Source: JALZDI01 sp036259355 (GTDB taxonomy: Bacteria; Actinomycetota; Actinomycetes; Propionibacteriales; Nocardioidaceae). From it: 53,569 bases of DNA. Every line of letters begins with the position of its first letter. The first letter of the stretch is position 1. Position numbers and translations under genes: made by a program. Shown one piece after another: positions 26,290-34,553 of this stretch. The notes under the pieces are model-generated. The model was not told the origin of the DNA, did no database searches, and was given only the letters and a program-made list of their open reading frames with translations. Location: NCBI GenBank assembly GCA_036259355.1, contig DATABY010000108.1, positions 1-53,569 of the forward strand, written 5' to 3'.

Positions 26290-28979
26290 TGGAAACTGCG
26301 GAGATCCGCCGCCGGTTCCTCCAGCACTTCGAGCAGCGTGGCCACACCGCCGTACCGTCGGCGTCGCTGCTGCTCGACGACCCCAACCTGTTGTTCGTCA
26401 ACGCCGGGATGGTGCCGTTCAAGCCGTACTTCCTCGGCCAGCAGACCCCGCCGTACCTGCGGGCCGCCAGTGTGCAGAAGTGCGTGCGCACCCTCGACAT
26501 CGAGGAGGTCGGCAAGACCACCCGGCACGGCACGTTCTTCCAGATGAACGGCAACTTCTCGTTCGGCGACTACTTCAAGGAAGGCGCGATCGAGCTCGCC
26601 TGGGAGCTGATCACGAGCCCGGTCTCCGACGGCGGCTTCGGCATGGACGGTGACCGCATCTGGGCCACCGTCTACCACGAGGACGACGAGGCGATCGAGC
26701 TCTGGAAGAAGGTCGCCGGGCTGCCCGACCACCGCATCCAGCGGCGTGGCCTGAAGGACAACTACTGGCACATGGGCGTGCCCGGTCCCGGGGGGCCGTG
26801 CAGCGAGATCTACTTCGACCGCGGCCCCGAGTACGGCCCGGACGGCGGACCGGACGCGGACGAGGACCGCTTCCTGGAGTTCTGGAACCTCGTGTTCATG
26901 CAGTACGAGCTCAGTGACGTCCGCGCCAAGGACGACTTCGACATCGCCGCTGAGCTGCCGGCAAAGAACATCGACACCGGCATGGGCCTCGAGCGGGTCG
27001 CCTTCCTGCTGCAGGGCAAGCAGAACCTCTACGAGATCGACGAGGTCTTCCCGGTCATCGAGACGGCCCAGGAGCTGTCCGGACGCCGTTACGGCAGCGG
27101 TGGTCCGGACGGGCACACCGACGACGTGCGCTTCCGGGTCGTCGCCGACCACGTGCGCAGCGCCCTGATGCTGATCGGCGACGGCGTCACCCCCGGCAAC
27201 GAGGGCCGCGGCTACGTGCTGCGCCGGCTGATCCGCCGGGCGGTGCGGTCGATGCGACTGCTCGGTGTCGACGTGCCGACGCTGCCGGAGCTGCTGCCGG
27301 TCAGCCGCGACAAGATGAAGGCGTCCTACCCCGAGCTGGAGTCGCAGTGGGGCCGGATCAGCGAGATCGCGTACGCCGAGGAGGACGCGTTCCGGCAGAC
27401 GCTCAAGACCGGCACCCAGATCTTCGACACCGCGGTGACCGAGACCAAGCAGTCGGGGCAGCACGAGCTCTCGGGGGCGCGTGCCTTCCAGCTGCACGAC
27501 ACCTTCGGGTTCCCCATCGACCTGACCCTGGAGATGGCGGCAGAGCAGGGGCTGGCCGTCGACGAGGGCGGCTTCCGCCGGCTGATGACCGAGCAGCGCG
27601 AACGCGCCAAGGCCGATGCGTTCGCGAAGAAGGGGCAGCACTCCGACGCGCGCGCCTACCGCGAGATCGCCGACGCGATCGGCCGGCAGGTCGAGTTCAC
27701 CGGCTACCACGAGGTGGTCAGCGAGGGCACCGTTCGCGGGATCCTCGCGGGCGAGCAGCGGGTCGACGCCGCCGGCGAGGGCTCGGAGGTCGAGCTGGTG
27801 CTGGACCGGACGCCGTTCTACGCCGAGGGCGGCGGCCAGCTCGCCGACCACGGGGTCGTCGAGCTCGCCAACGGGGCACGCGTCGAGATCCTCGACGTGC
27901 AGGCACCGATCGGCGGGCTGATCGTGCACCAGGCCCGCGTGCTCACCGGCGAGGTGACGCTCGGCGCGCCTGCCCACGCGCAGGTCGACATCGAGCGACG
28001 GCGCTCCATCAGCCGGTCGCACACCGCCACCCACATGGTGCACAAGGCGTTCCGCGAGGCGCTCGGCGAGACCGCGACCCAGGCGGGCTCGGAGAACTCG
28101 CCGGGCAGGTTCCGGTTCGACTTCTCCGCGACCGGACCGGTCCCGCAGTCGGTGCTGGCCGACGTCGAGGCCCGGGTCAACGACCTGGTGCTGGCCGACC
28201 TCGGCGTGCACGCCGACATCATGAGCCAGGACGAGGCACGCCGGGCCGGCGCGATGGCGCTCTTCGGGGAGAAGTACGGCACCGAGGTGCGGGTCATCTC
28301 CGTGGGTGACTGGGCCCGTGAGCTGTGCGGCGGCACACACGCCGGGCGGTCCGGTCAGCTCGGGGTGGTCAAGCTGCTGGGGGAGTCCTCGATCGGGTCG
28401 GGCGTGCGCCGGGTGGAGGCGCTGGTCGGCTCCGACGCCTACCATTTCCTCGCCCGCGAGCACCTGCTGGTCGCGCAGCTGTCCGAGGCGCTCAAGGCAC
28501 GGCCGGAGGAGCTGCCCGAGCGGGTCAACGACATCGTGGAGCGGCTGCGCGCGGCCGAGAAGGAGATCGACCGGATCCGTGTGCAGCAGCTCCTCACTGC
28601 CGGAGGCAGGCTGGCTGAGGAGGCGCGCGACGTCTACGGCGTCGCCTACGTCGGCTACCGCGCCGAGGGTGCCACGGCCGGCGACGTCCGCAAGCTTGCT
28701 CTCGACGTCCGCGGCCGGCTGCCCGGTGGCCGGCCCGGCGTCGTCGCCGTCGCCGGGTCCGGCGGCGGCAAGCCGTCGCTGGTGGTCGCGGTCAACGACG
28801 CGGGCCGCGACTGGGGCCTGTCCGCGAGCGCCCTGGTCCGCGTGGGCGCGACGGAGATCGGCGGCAGCGGCGGCGGCAAGGACGACGTCGCGCAGGGCGG
28901 CGGAGCCGACGTCGACCGGATCGACGCGGCGCTGCAGCGCATCGAGCACGCGGTCGGGGAGGGCGTGACCTCGTCCTGA
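26289..28979 (+). CDS. alaS: Alanyl-tRNA synthetase
   Basis: 896 residues, ATG overlapping the previous stop. Class II catalytic core at the N-terminus (FLQHFEQRGHTAVPSASL; QMNGNFSFGDYFK), tRNA-recognition domain, editing domain with zinc ligands H578-TAT-H582 and C680-GGT-H684, and a C-terminal DHHA1-like domain ending in a Gly-rich stretch (GSGGGKPSLVVA; GGGKDDVAQGGG). It charges tRNA-Ala and clears mischarged Ser/Gly. Full length. Confidence 0.97.
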   Translation: METAEIRRRFLQHFEQRGHTAVPSASLLLDDPNLLFVNAGMVPFKPYFLGQQTPPYLRAASVQKCVRTLDIEEVGKTTRHGTFFQMNGNFSFGDYFKEGAIELAWELITSPVSDGGFGMDGDRIWATVYHEDDEAIELWKKVAGLPDHRIQRRGLKDNYWHMGVPGPGGPCSEIYFDRGPEYGPDGGPDADEDRFLEFWNLVFMQYELSDVRAKDDFDIAAELPAKNIDTGMGLERVAFLLQGKQNLYEIDEVFPVIETAQELSGRRYGSGGPDGHTDDVRFRVVADHVRSALMLIGDGVTPGNEGRGYVLRRLIRRAVRSMRLLGVDVPTLPELLPVSRDKMKASYPELESQWGRISEIAYAEEDAFRQTLKTGTQIFDTAVTETKQSGQHELSGARAFQLHDTFGFPIDLTLEMAAEQGLAVDEGGFRRLMTEQRERAKADAFAKKGQHSDARAYREIADAIGRQVEFTGYHEVVSEGTVRGILAGEQRVDAAGEGSEVELVLDRTPFYAEGGGQLADHGVVELANGARVEILDVQAPIGGLIVHQARVLTGEVTLGAPAHAQVDIERRRSISRSHTATHMVHKAFREALGETATQAGSENSPGRFRFDFSATGPVPQSVLADVEARVNDLVLADLGVHADIMSQDEARRAGAMALFGEKYGTEVRVISVGDWARELCGGTHAGRSGQLGVVKLLGESSIGSGVRRVEALVGSDAYHFLAREHLLVAQLSEALKARPEELPERVNDIVERLRAAEKEIDRIRVQQLLTAGGRLAEEARDVYGVAYVGYRAEGATAGDVRKLALDVRGRLPGGRPGVVAVAGSGGGKPSLVVAVNDAGRDWGLSASALVRVGATEIGGSGGGKDDVAQGGGADVDRIDAALQRIEHAVGEGVTSS

Positions 28980-28990
28980 GGCCCGACGAG

Positions 28991-29452
28991 ATGCGCAGGG
29001 GAGTCCGCGTGGCGATCGACCTCGGCGACGCCCGCATCGGCGTGGCGGTGTGCGACCCCGACGGGCTGATCGCCGTACCCCTGGAGACGGTGCGGCGCGG
29101 GCCGGGCGACCTGGACCGACTCGCCGAGATCGTGTCGGCGCGCGAGGCGGTCGAGGTCGTGGTTGGATTGCCCACGTCCTTGTCGGGGCGCGAGGGCCCG
29201 GCCGCGGTGAAGGTGCGCGAGTCGGCACGTCGGATCGGCGGCCTGGTGGCGCCAGTCCCGGTGCGGCTGGTAGACGAGCGTATGACCACGGTCACCGCCG
29301 AGCGTGTCCTGCGCGATCGGGGGAAGAAGGGTGCGAAGCGGCGGGCGGTCGTGGACCAGGCCGCCGCGGTGGTGATCCTGCAGCATGCCCTGGACACCGA
29401 GCGGGCCACCGGGTCCGCCCCAGGGGAGACCCTTGGTCTTGGAGCGACGTGA
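28991..29452 (+). CDS. ruvX: RuvX/YqgF family putative pre-16S rRNA nuclease / Holliday resolvase-like protein
   Basis: 153 residues, ATG 28991 (a GTG at 29009 would start at RVAIDLG). RNase H-like fold: the AIDLGDARIGVAVCDPDG opening holds the first acidic residue, VVVGLPTSLSGREG and VRLVDERMTT follow, and the C-terminal VVDQAAAVVILQHAL holds the last Asp. E. coli YqgF matures the 16S rRNA 5' end. It lies between alaS and mltG, as is usual in actinobacteria. The stop overlaps the mltG start. Confidence 0.93.
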   Translation: MRRGVRVAIDLGDARIGVAVCDPDGLIAVPLETVRRGPGDLDRLAEIVSAREAVEVVVGLPTSLSGREGPAAVKVRESARRIGGLVAPVPVRLVDERMTTVTAERVLRDRGKKGAKRRAVVDQAAAVVILQHALDTERATGSAPGETLGLGAT

Positions 29453-30579
29453 GCGACATCGGGTTCGACATGGAGCAACGCCGGCAGGCGGGGCCGCGCC
29501 GGCCGCGCCGGCGCCGCAGGCGGGCCGCCGGATGCGTGGCGGTGCTGGTGTCGCTGGCCGTGCTCATCGGGCTCGGCAGCTTCGCGGTGATCCAGGGCCG
29601 CGCCTGGCTGGAGGACATGTTCGCCCCGCCTCCGGACTTCGAGGGGAACGGAACCGGCTCGGTGCTGGTGGAGGTGGAGGAAGGGGACACTTCGACGCAG
29701 ATCGCCGCGACGCTGCACGACGCCGGTGTGGTGGCCAGCGAGGAGGCGTTCACCGACGCCGCCCGGGAGGAGCCGCGGGCCACGCTGATCCAGGTCGGCT
29801 TCTACGACATGGCCCACAAGATGAGCGCCGAGGCCGCCCTGCAGCGGATGCTGGACCCCGAGGCGATCGTCACCAACGCGCTGACCGTGCCCGAGGGCTA
29901 CACCGTCGAGCAGACGCTCGCGCGGGCGGCCGAGGAGACCGACCTCAAGCTGCCGCGGCTCGACCGGGCGGCGGACAGACCGCAACGGCTCGGGCTTCCC
30001 GGGTACGCCAACGGTGACCTGGAGGGCTACCTTTTCCCGGCCACCTACCAGCTGCCCCCGAACGTGACCGCCCGTGAGCTGCTGCGGATGATGGTCGCGC
30101 GTTTCCGGGAGTCCGCGCAGCGGCTCGACCTGGAGCGCGAGGCCGGCTCCCTCGGTGTGTCCGCGCACGACGTCGTGACCGTGGCGAGCATCGTGCAGCG
30201 CGAGGCCCGCCGAGCCGAGGACTTCCCCAAGGTGGCGCGGGTCATCTACAACCGGCTCGAGGACGGCATGCCGCTGCAGATGGACTCCACGGTGCACTAC
30301 GCGGTCGGCAAGAGCGGTGAGGTGGCGACCACGTCCGAGGACCGTGCCAGCCGGTCGCCGTACAACACCTACCGGTTCCCCGGCCTGCCGCCGGGCCCGA
30401 TCGCCGCACCGGGCGACACCGCCCTCGAGGCCGCGCTGGACCCCGCCGAGGGCGACTGGATCTACTTCGTGACGGTCGACATCGACACCGGTGAGACCAA
30501 GTTCGCAGAGACCGACGCCGAGCACCAGGAGAACGTCAGCGAGCTGCGGGAGTTCTGCCGGCAGAGCCCCAAGTGCTGA
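29449..30579 (+). CDS. mltG: Endolytic murein transglycosylase MltG (YceG-like)
   Basis: 376 residues, GTG overlapping the ruvX stop. A short Arg-rich cytosolic tail (RRPRRRRRRAAG) precedes one transmembrane segment (about 27-47). Then come a LysM-like module (VLVEVEEGDTSTQIAATL) and the YceG catalytic domain with VTVASIVQREARRAEDFPKVARVIYNRL, where the Glu of QRE corresponds to the catalytic Glu of E. coli MltG. It cuts nascent glycan strands outside the membrane. Full length; the last Cys residues (FCRQSPKC) may form a disulfide. Confidence 0.92.
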   Translation: MSDIGFDMEQRRQAGPRRPRRRRRRAAGCVAVLVSLAVLIGLGSFAVIQGRAWLEDMFAPPPDFEGNGTGSVLVEVEEGDTSTQIAATLHDAGVVASEEAFTDAAREEPRATLIQVGFYDMAHKMSAEAALQRMLDPEAIVTNALTVPEGYTVEQTLARAAEETDLKLPRLDRAADRPQRLGLPGYANGDLEGYLFPATYQLPPNVTARELLRMMVARFRESAQRLDLEREAGSLGVSAHDVVTVASIVQREARRAEDFPKVARVIYNRLEDGMPLQMDSTVHYAVGKSGEVATTSEDRASRSPYNTYRFPGLPPGPIAAPGDTALEAALDPAEGDWIYFVTVDIDTGETKFAETDAEHQENVSELREFCRQSPKC

Positions 30580-31445
30580 CCGAGGCGCTGCCCGGAGGCC
30601 TACCCGCGCGGCGGTGCGCAGTGCTCGGGAGCCCGATCGCGCACTCGCTGTCGCCGGTGCTGCACCGCGCGGCCTACCAGCGGCTGGGGCTGGACTGGGA
30701 GTACGAGGCGATCGAGGTCACCAGGGACGACCTGGCGAGCTTCCTGGAAGCCCGCGACGCGTCGTGGCGGGGGCTGTCGCTGACCATGCCGCTGAAGCGG
30801 ACGGTCATGTCGCTGCTGGACGAGGCGTCGGAGACCGCGCTGGTGGCGAACGCCGCCAACACGGTGCTGCTCGGCGAGGATGGGCGACGCTCCGGCCACA
30901 ACACCGACGTGACCGGTGCCGAGCGCGCCCTGCGCGAGCGCGGTGTCGAGCATGTCGGCACCGCGACGGTCGCCGGCGGCGGCGCCACGGCGACCTCGGC
31001 GGTGCTGGCCCTGGCCCGGCTGGGTTGCCACGACGTGTCGCTGCTGGTGCGCGAACCGGCGCGTGCCCGGGGGGTCGTCGAGGCTGCCGGCCGCCTGCCC
31101 GACCCGCCGACGGTGCGGGTCGCCCGGCTGGACGGGCCGCTCGGGCCGGGTGCCCACGCCGACGTCGTCGTGGCCACCGTCCCGGCGGAGGCGCAGCCGT
31201 CGCTCGCCGAAGCGCTCGCCGGGCTGGCGCCGGTGGTCTTCGACGTGCTCTACGACCCGTGGCCGACGCCGCTGGTGCAGGCCGCGCAGGCCGCCGGCCG
31301 CACCGTGGTGGGCGGTCTCGACCTGCTCGTGCACCAGGCCACCGGGCAGGTGGAGCTGATGACCGGATGCGAGCGTGCGCCCCTGGAGGAGATGCGGGCC
31401 GCCGGCCGAGCGGCGCTCGAGCGGCGTGCCTCGTCGTCCACCTGA
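30573..31445 (+). CDS. aroE: Shikimate dehydrogenase
   Basis: 290 residues, GTG overlapping the mltG end by 7 bases. Substrate site: SLSP (25-28), catalytic Lys75 in LTMPLK, NAANTV, and Asp112 in NTDVTG. The Rossmann part has VAGGGATATSAV. It reduces 3-dehydroshikimate to shikimate with NADPH. The other shikimate genes of the window (aroC-K-B) lie 3 kb downstream, separated by accessory genes. The start may be a few codons later. Confidence 0.93.
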   Translation: MLTEALPGGLPARRCAVLGSPIAHSLSPVLHRAAYQRLGLDWEYEAIEVTRDDLASFLEARDASWRGLSLTMPLKRTVMSLLDEASETALVANAANTVLLGEDGRRSGHNTDVTGAERALRERGVEHVGTATVAGGGATATSAVLALARLGCHDVSLLVREPARARGVVEAAGRLPDPPTVRVARLDGPLGPGAHADVVVATVPAEAQPSLAEALAGLAPVVFDVLYDPWPTPLVQAAQAAGRTVVGGLDLLVHQATGQVELMTGCERAPLEEMRAAGRAALERRASSST

Positions 31446-31458
31446 CCGCGCGCCGGAC

Positions 31459-31488
31459 TGCCGGTCGCACCCGCCGACACCCTAGGCT
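31459..31488 (+). promoter_or_regulatory. Candidate promoter for the prepilin peptidase gene (leaderless)
   Basis: TGCCGG (31459-31464) and TAGGCT (31483-31488) are 18 bp apart. The -10 box ends 6 bases before the GTG at 31495, and no ribosome binding site is present. Confidence 0.4.
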
Positions 31489-31494
31489 CCCGTC

Positions 31495-32193
31495 GTGGAC
31501 CTGGCCCTGGTGCTGTTCGCGGCGGCGCTCGTCGGTGCGCTCGGTGGGGCTCTCGCCCCCCGGGTCATCGCCGCGCTTCCCGAGCCCGCCGACCCCGACG
31601 ACGCCCAGGACAAGATCAGCTACCGCCGGCTCGCCGAGGCCGCCGCGCTCCCGGGCGCCCTGGCCGTGGCCGGCGCCGCCGTGTGCGCCGTGCTGGCCTG
31701 GCGGCTCGGCTGGTCGGCGGAGCTGCCGCTGTGGCTGTACGTCGGCGTGGTCGGAGTGGTGCTTGCCTACATCGACTGGCGCACCCGGCTGCTGCCGACC
31801 CGGCTGGTCGCGCCTTCGTACGGCATCGTGGTCGCGCTCGCGCTGCTCGCGTCGGCGCTCAGCGGGGACTGGGGGTCGATGCTGCGCGCGGGGGCAGGAT
31901 GGCTGGTCGCCGGCGGCCTGTTCTTCGTGCTCTGGTTCGTCTACCCCAAGGGCATGGGGTACGGCGACGTACGGCTTTCCGGGGTGCTCGGGATCGCGTT
32001 GGGATGGCTGGGCTGGGCCGAGCTGATCGCCGGCGTCTACGCCGGCTTCCTGCTCGGCGCCCTCGGCGGCGGCCTGCTGGCGGTGCTGCGGGTGGTGGAC
32101 CGGAAGCGCTACCCGTTCGGGCCGTTCATGATCGTGGGCGCCGTGGTCGGCGTCCTGGTCGGTCCCGCCCTAGGTGCGTGGTACGTCGGTTGA
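31495..32193 (+). CDS. A24-family prepilin peptidase, short form
   Basis: 232 residues, about six to seven membrane segments. The two catalytic aspartates of the family are present: D94 in YIDWRTRLLP and D158 in GMGYGDVRL. The N-terminal cytosolic methyltransferase-type zinc Cys pairs of PilD are absent, so it may cleave without methylating, or resemble TadV/FlaK-type enzymes. No pilin, secretion ATPase or tad gene is in the window. It follows aroE, as in other actinobacteria. Its 3' end overlaps the convergent regulator gene by 24 bp. Confidence 0.9.
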   Translation: MDLALVLFAAALVGALGGALAPRVIAALPEPADPDDAQDKISYRRLAEAAALPGALAVAGAAVCAVLAWRLGWSAELPLWLYVGVVGVVLAYIDWRTRLLPTRLVAPSYGIVVALALLASALSGDWGSMLRAGAGWLVAGGLFFVLWFVYPKGMGYGDVRLSGVLGIALGWLGWAELIAGVYAGFLLGALGGGLLAVLRVVDRKRYPFGPFMIVGAVVGVLVGPALGAWYVG

Positions 32194-33171
32194 CCCGCGG
32201 AAGGTGCCGCGGTAGGCGCTCGGAGAGACGCCCAGCGCAGCGTGCAGATGCTGGCGCAGGGACGCTGCCGTGCCGAAGCCGGCATCCGCGGCGACGCGGT
32301 CGACGCTCAGGTCGGTCTCCTCCAGCAGCTGCCGGGCGCGTTCGACGCGTTGCTGGGTCAGCCACTGCAGCGGTGAGACACCGACCTCGTCGCGGAACTG
32401 GCGGGTGAACGTTCGTACGCTCATGGACTCGTGGGCGGCAAGCTGCTGCAGGCTGAGCGGTCGGTCGAGATGCCGCAACGCCCAGGAGCGGGCGGCGGCG
32501 GTGGACGAGGAACCCGGCTCAGGCACAGGACGTCGGATGTACTGCGCCTGCCCGCCCTCGCGGTGCGGGGGCACGACCATGCGCCGCGCCACCTCGTTCG
32601 CCACCGCAGAGCCGTGGTCGCACCGGATCATGTGCAGGCACAGGTCGATCCCGGCTGCTTCGCCCGCGGACATGAGCACGTCGCCCTCGTCGACGTACAG
32701 CACGTCGGCCTGGAGGAGGACCCGCGGGTAACGCCGGCGGAACAGCTCGGCCGAGCGCCAGTGCGTGGTCGCACGGCGGCCGTCGAGCCAGCCTGCGGCG
32801 GCCAGCACGAAGGCGCCCGTGCAGATCGAGGCGACCCGGGTGCCGGGGCGGATGCGCGCCAGCGCGTCGGCCGTCGGCCGATCCAGGGGGCCACCGTCGT
32901 CGACGGTGTCACCGGCGTGCGCGGCGGGCACCAGGACCGTGTCGGCGTGGGCGAGGGCGTCAGGCCCGTGCTCCACCTGGATCGAGAAGTCGGCACTGCT
33001 GGCGACCGTGCCCCTGGCCGGCGCGCAGGTGACGACCTCGTAGAGCGGCTGGTCGTCGTCCCTGGCGGCCGTGCCGAAGGTCTGGTGCACCAGGCCGAGC
33101 TCCAGCGGCATCACGCCGTCGCGGACCAGCACGGCCACGCGGTGTCGCTCGGGGTGCGCGAAGATCGTCAT
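32170..33171 (-). CDS. GlxA-family transcriptional regulator (DJ-1/PfpI-like + AraC)
   Basis: 333 residues from the ATG ending at 33171, with AAGGA upstream; a further upstream ATG would run into the divergent gene. Residues about 10-180 form a DJ-1/PfpI-like domain (VAVLVRDGVMPLELG; Cys in ASICTGAFVLAAAGWLDGR). Residues about 225-325 form an AraC DNA-binding domain with two helix-turn-helix units (LSLQQLAAHESMSVRTFTRQF; LSVDRVAADAGFGTAASLRQHL). Such proteins usually activate neighbouring catabolic or detoxification genes. The divergent oxidoreductase gene 70 bp away is the obvious candidate target. Confidence 0.9.
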   Translation of the reverse strand: MTIFAHPERHRVAVLVRDGVMPLELGLVHQTFGTAARDDDQPLYEVVTCAPARGTVASSADFSIQVEHGPDALAHADTVLVPAAHAGDTVDDGGPLDRPTADALARIRPGTRVASICTGAFVLAAAGWLDGRRATTHWRSAELFRRRYPRVLLQADVLYVDEGDVLMSAGEAAGIDLCLHMIRCDHGSAVANEVARRMVVPPHREGGQAQYIRRPVPEPGSSSTAAARSWALRHLDRPLSLQQLAAHESMSVRTFTRQFRDEVGVSPLQWLTQQRVERARQLLEETDLSVDRVAADAGFGTAASLRQHLHAALGVSPSAYRGTFRGSTDVPRT

Positions 33172-33181
33172 GGCCCGATCC

Positions 33182-33216
33182 TTGCACATGTTGGCCTGCG
33201 GGCCATTGTCCGCACA
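33182..33216. promoter_or_regulatory. Imperfect inverted repeat in the 70-bp divergent region (possible operator)
   Basis: The core TGGCC-TGCG-GGCCA (33192-33205) is a perfect 5-bp-arm repeat, flanked further out by TTG...CAA (33182 and 33216). It lies midway between the divergent starts of the GlxA-type regulator and the oxidoreductase, where a shared operator is expected. Inference only. Confidence 0.35.
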
Positions 33217-33241
33217 AGCCCGGGGGGAGAGGCTGGTCGGC

Positions 33242-34021
33242 ATGAACGTGCTCTGGATCTACGCGCATCCCGAAGGCGCCTCGCTGGCCGGTGCGCTGCG
33301 GGAGGAGGGCGTGCGTGCGCTCGAGGACCGTGGGGACCGGGTGGAGGTCTCGGACCTGTACGCGATGAAGTGGAAGGCCACCGTCGACGCCGATGACTTC
33401 ACCGGGCACGACCCGGGCCGGCGGCTGCGGGTCGGACCCGCGTCCCAGCACGCCTACGAGACCGCGACGCTGAGCGGCGACATCCGGGCCGAGCACGACA
33501 AGCTGGCCCGGGCCGACGCCGTGGTGGTGCAGTTCCCGCTGTGGTGGTACGGCATGCCGGCGATCCTCAAAGGCTGGTTCGACCGTGTCTTCGTGCAGGG
33601 CTTCGCCTACGGCGTCAAGGACCCGCGAGACCCTCGTCGCACCCTGAGGTACGGCGAGGGGCGGCTCGCCGGCAAGCGCGCGCTCGTGATCGTGACGACG
33701 GGCAGTCCCGAGCCCGCGATCGGCCCGCGCGGGATCAACGGCCAGCTCGACCAGGTGCTGTTCCCGCTGCTGCACGGAACGCTGTGGTACACGGGGATGT
33801 CCCCGCTGCCACCCGTCGGCGTCTACGGCGCCAACCACCTCACGCCGGAGGAGTACGACGCAGCAGCCGCGCTCGTCCGGGGCCGGGTCACCACGATGGC
33901 GCAGACCGAGCCGATCCCGTACCGCACCCAGAACGGCGGTGACTACGACCGCGACCTGGTCCTGCGCCCGGAGGTGGCGCCCGGCACTTCCGGCCTGGGA
34001 GTGCACACCGCTCAACCCTGA
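33242..34021 (+). CDS. NAD(P)H dehydrogenase (quinone)-like flavodoxin-fold oxidoreductase
   Basis: 259 residues from ATG 33242 with GGGGGAGAGG upstream. The N-terminal VLWIYAHPEG and the central FPLWWYGMPAILKGWFDRVF are hallmarks of the NQO1/MdaB-like flavodoxin fold, which binds FAD or FMN and reduces quinones or other electrophiles with NAD(P)H. It is divergent from a GlxA-type regulator and convergent with a VOC gene, overlapping it by 10 bp. The substrate is unknown; together the three look like a small detoxification module. Confidence 0.9.
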   Translation: MNVLWIYAHPEGASLAGALREEGVRALEDRGDRVEVSDLYAMKWKATVDADDFTGHDPGRRLRVGPASQHAYETATLSGDIRAEHDKLARADAVVVQFPLWWYGMPAILKGWFDRVFVQGFAYGVKDPRDPRRTLRYGEGRLAGKRALVIVTTGSPEPAIGPRGINGQLDQVLFPLLHGTLWYTGMSPLPPVGVYGANHLTPEEYDAAAALVRGRVTTMAQTEPIPYRTQNGGDYDRDLVLRPEVAPGTSGLGVHTAQP

Positions 34022-34401
34022 GTGGCGGTCTCCCACAGTCCCAGCACGTTGCCTTCGGAATCCTTGAAGTACGCCGCGAAGCCCATGTCGCCGACAGCCT
34101 GCTTGGCCAGCACCGTCGAGCCGCCCTCGTGCTCGATCCTGGTCAGCGTCTCGTCGATGCTGGCGACGTCGACGGTGATCACCGGGCTGGCCGGGTAGCC
34201 GCTCTCGCGGCTGTACATCCCGCCGTTGATGTAGCCCGGCTCGCTGGACATGCCCGAGTCCGACACCGGACCCGTCATCGCGATCGTGTAGCTCATCTCC
34301 GGCATCTCGTTGAGCTTCCACCCGAACACGTCCTGGTAGAACGAGCGCGCCCGTTCACCGTCGTCGAAGGGAACCTCGAAGTGCACGACTCGCCCGCTCA
34401 T
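34012..34401 (-). CDS. VOC (glyoxalase/dioxygenase superfamily) protein
   Basis: 129 residues from the ATG ending at 34401 (GAAGG upstream). One VOC domain: VVHFEVPFDDGERARSFYQDVFGWKL at the N-terminus and MGFAAYFKDSEGNVLGLWE at the C-terminus, giving two beta-alpha-beta-beta-beta halves with candidate metal ligands H8 and the late Glu. VOC proteins of this size act as dimers in glyoxalase-type, dioxygenase or antibiotic-binding roles. Specific function unknown. Confidence 0.88.
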   Translation of the reverse strand: MSGRVVHFEVPFDDGERARSFYQDVFGWKLNEMPEMSYTIAMTGPVSDSGMSSEPGYINGGMYSRESGYPASPVITVDVASIDETLTRIEHEGGSTVLAKQAVGDMGFAAYFKDSEGNVLGLWETATQG

Positions 34402-34553
34402 GCTCGCCACCTTCCGGTCTCTCGCCCGTCCGACCACGACGCTAGACCCGGCGAGGGCACGCGGCCAGGGGGCGCTGCGCCGCACGACCGCCGGCGATCC
34501 AGCATGCGACCCGCCGACCGGCGGCCGGCGTACCCGATGGAACACTGAGCGCC

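Noticed and set aside
26067..29228. Open minus-strand frame of about 1050 codons across alaS
   Set aside because: It lies opposite a complete alaS with all class II and editing motifs. In very GC-rich DNA, antisense frames stay open because stop codons are rare; its sequence is Arg/Gly/Pro/His-rich without any motif.
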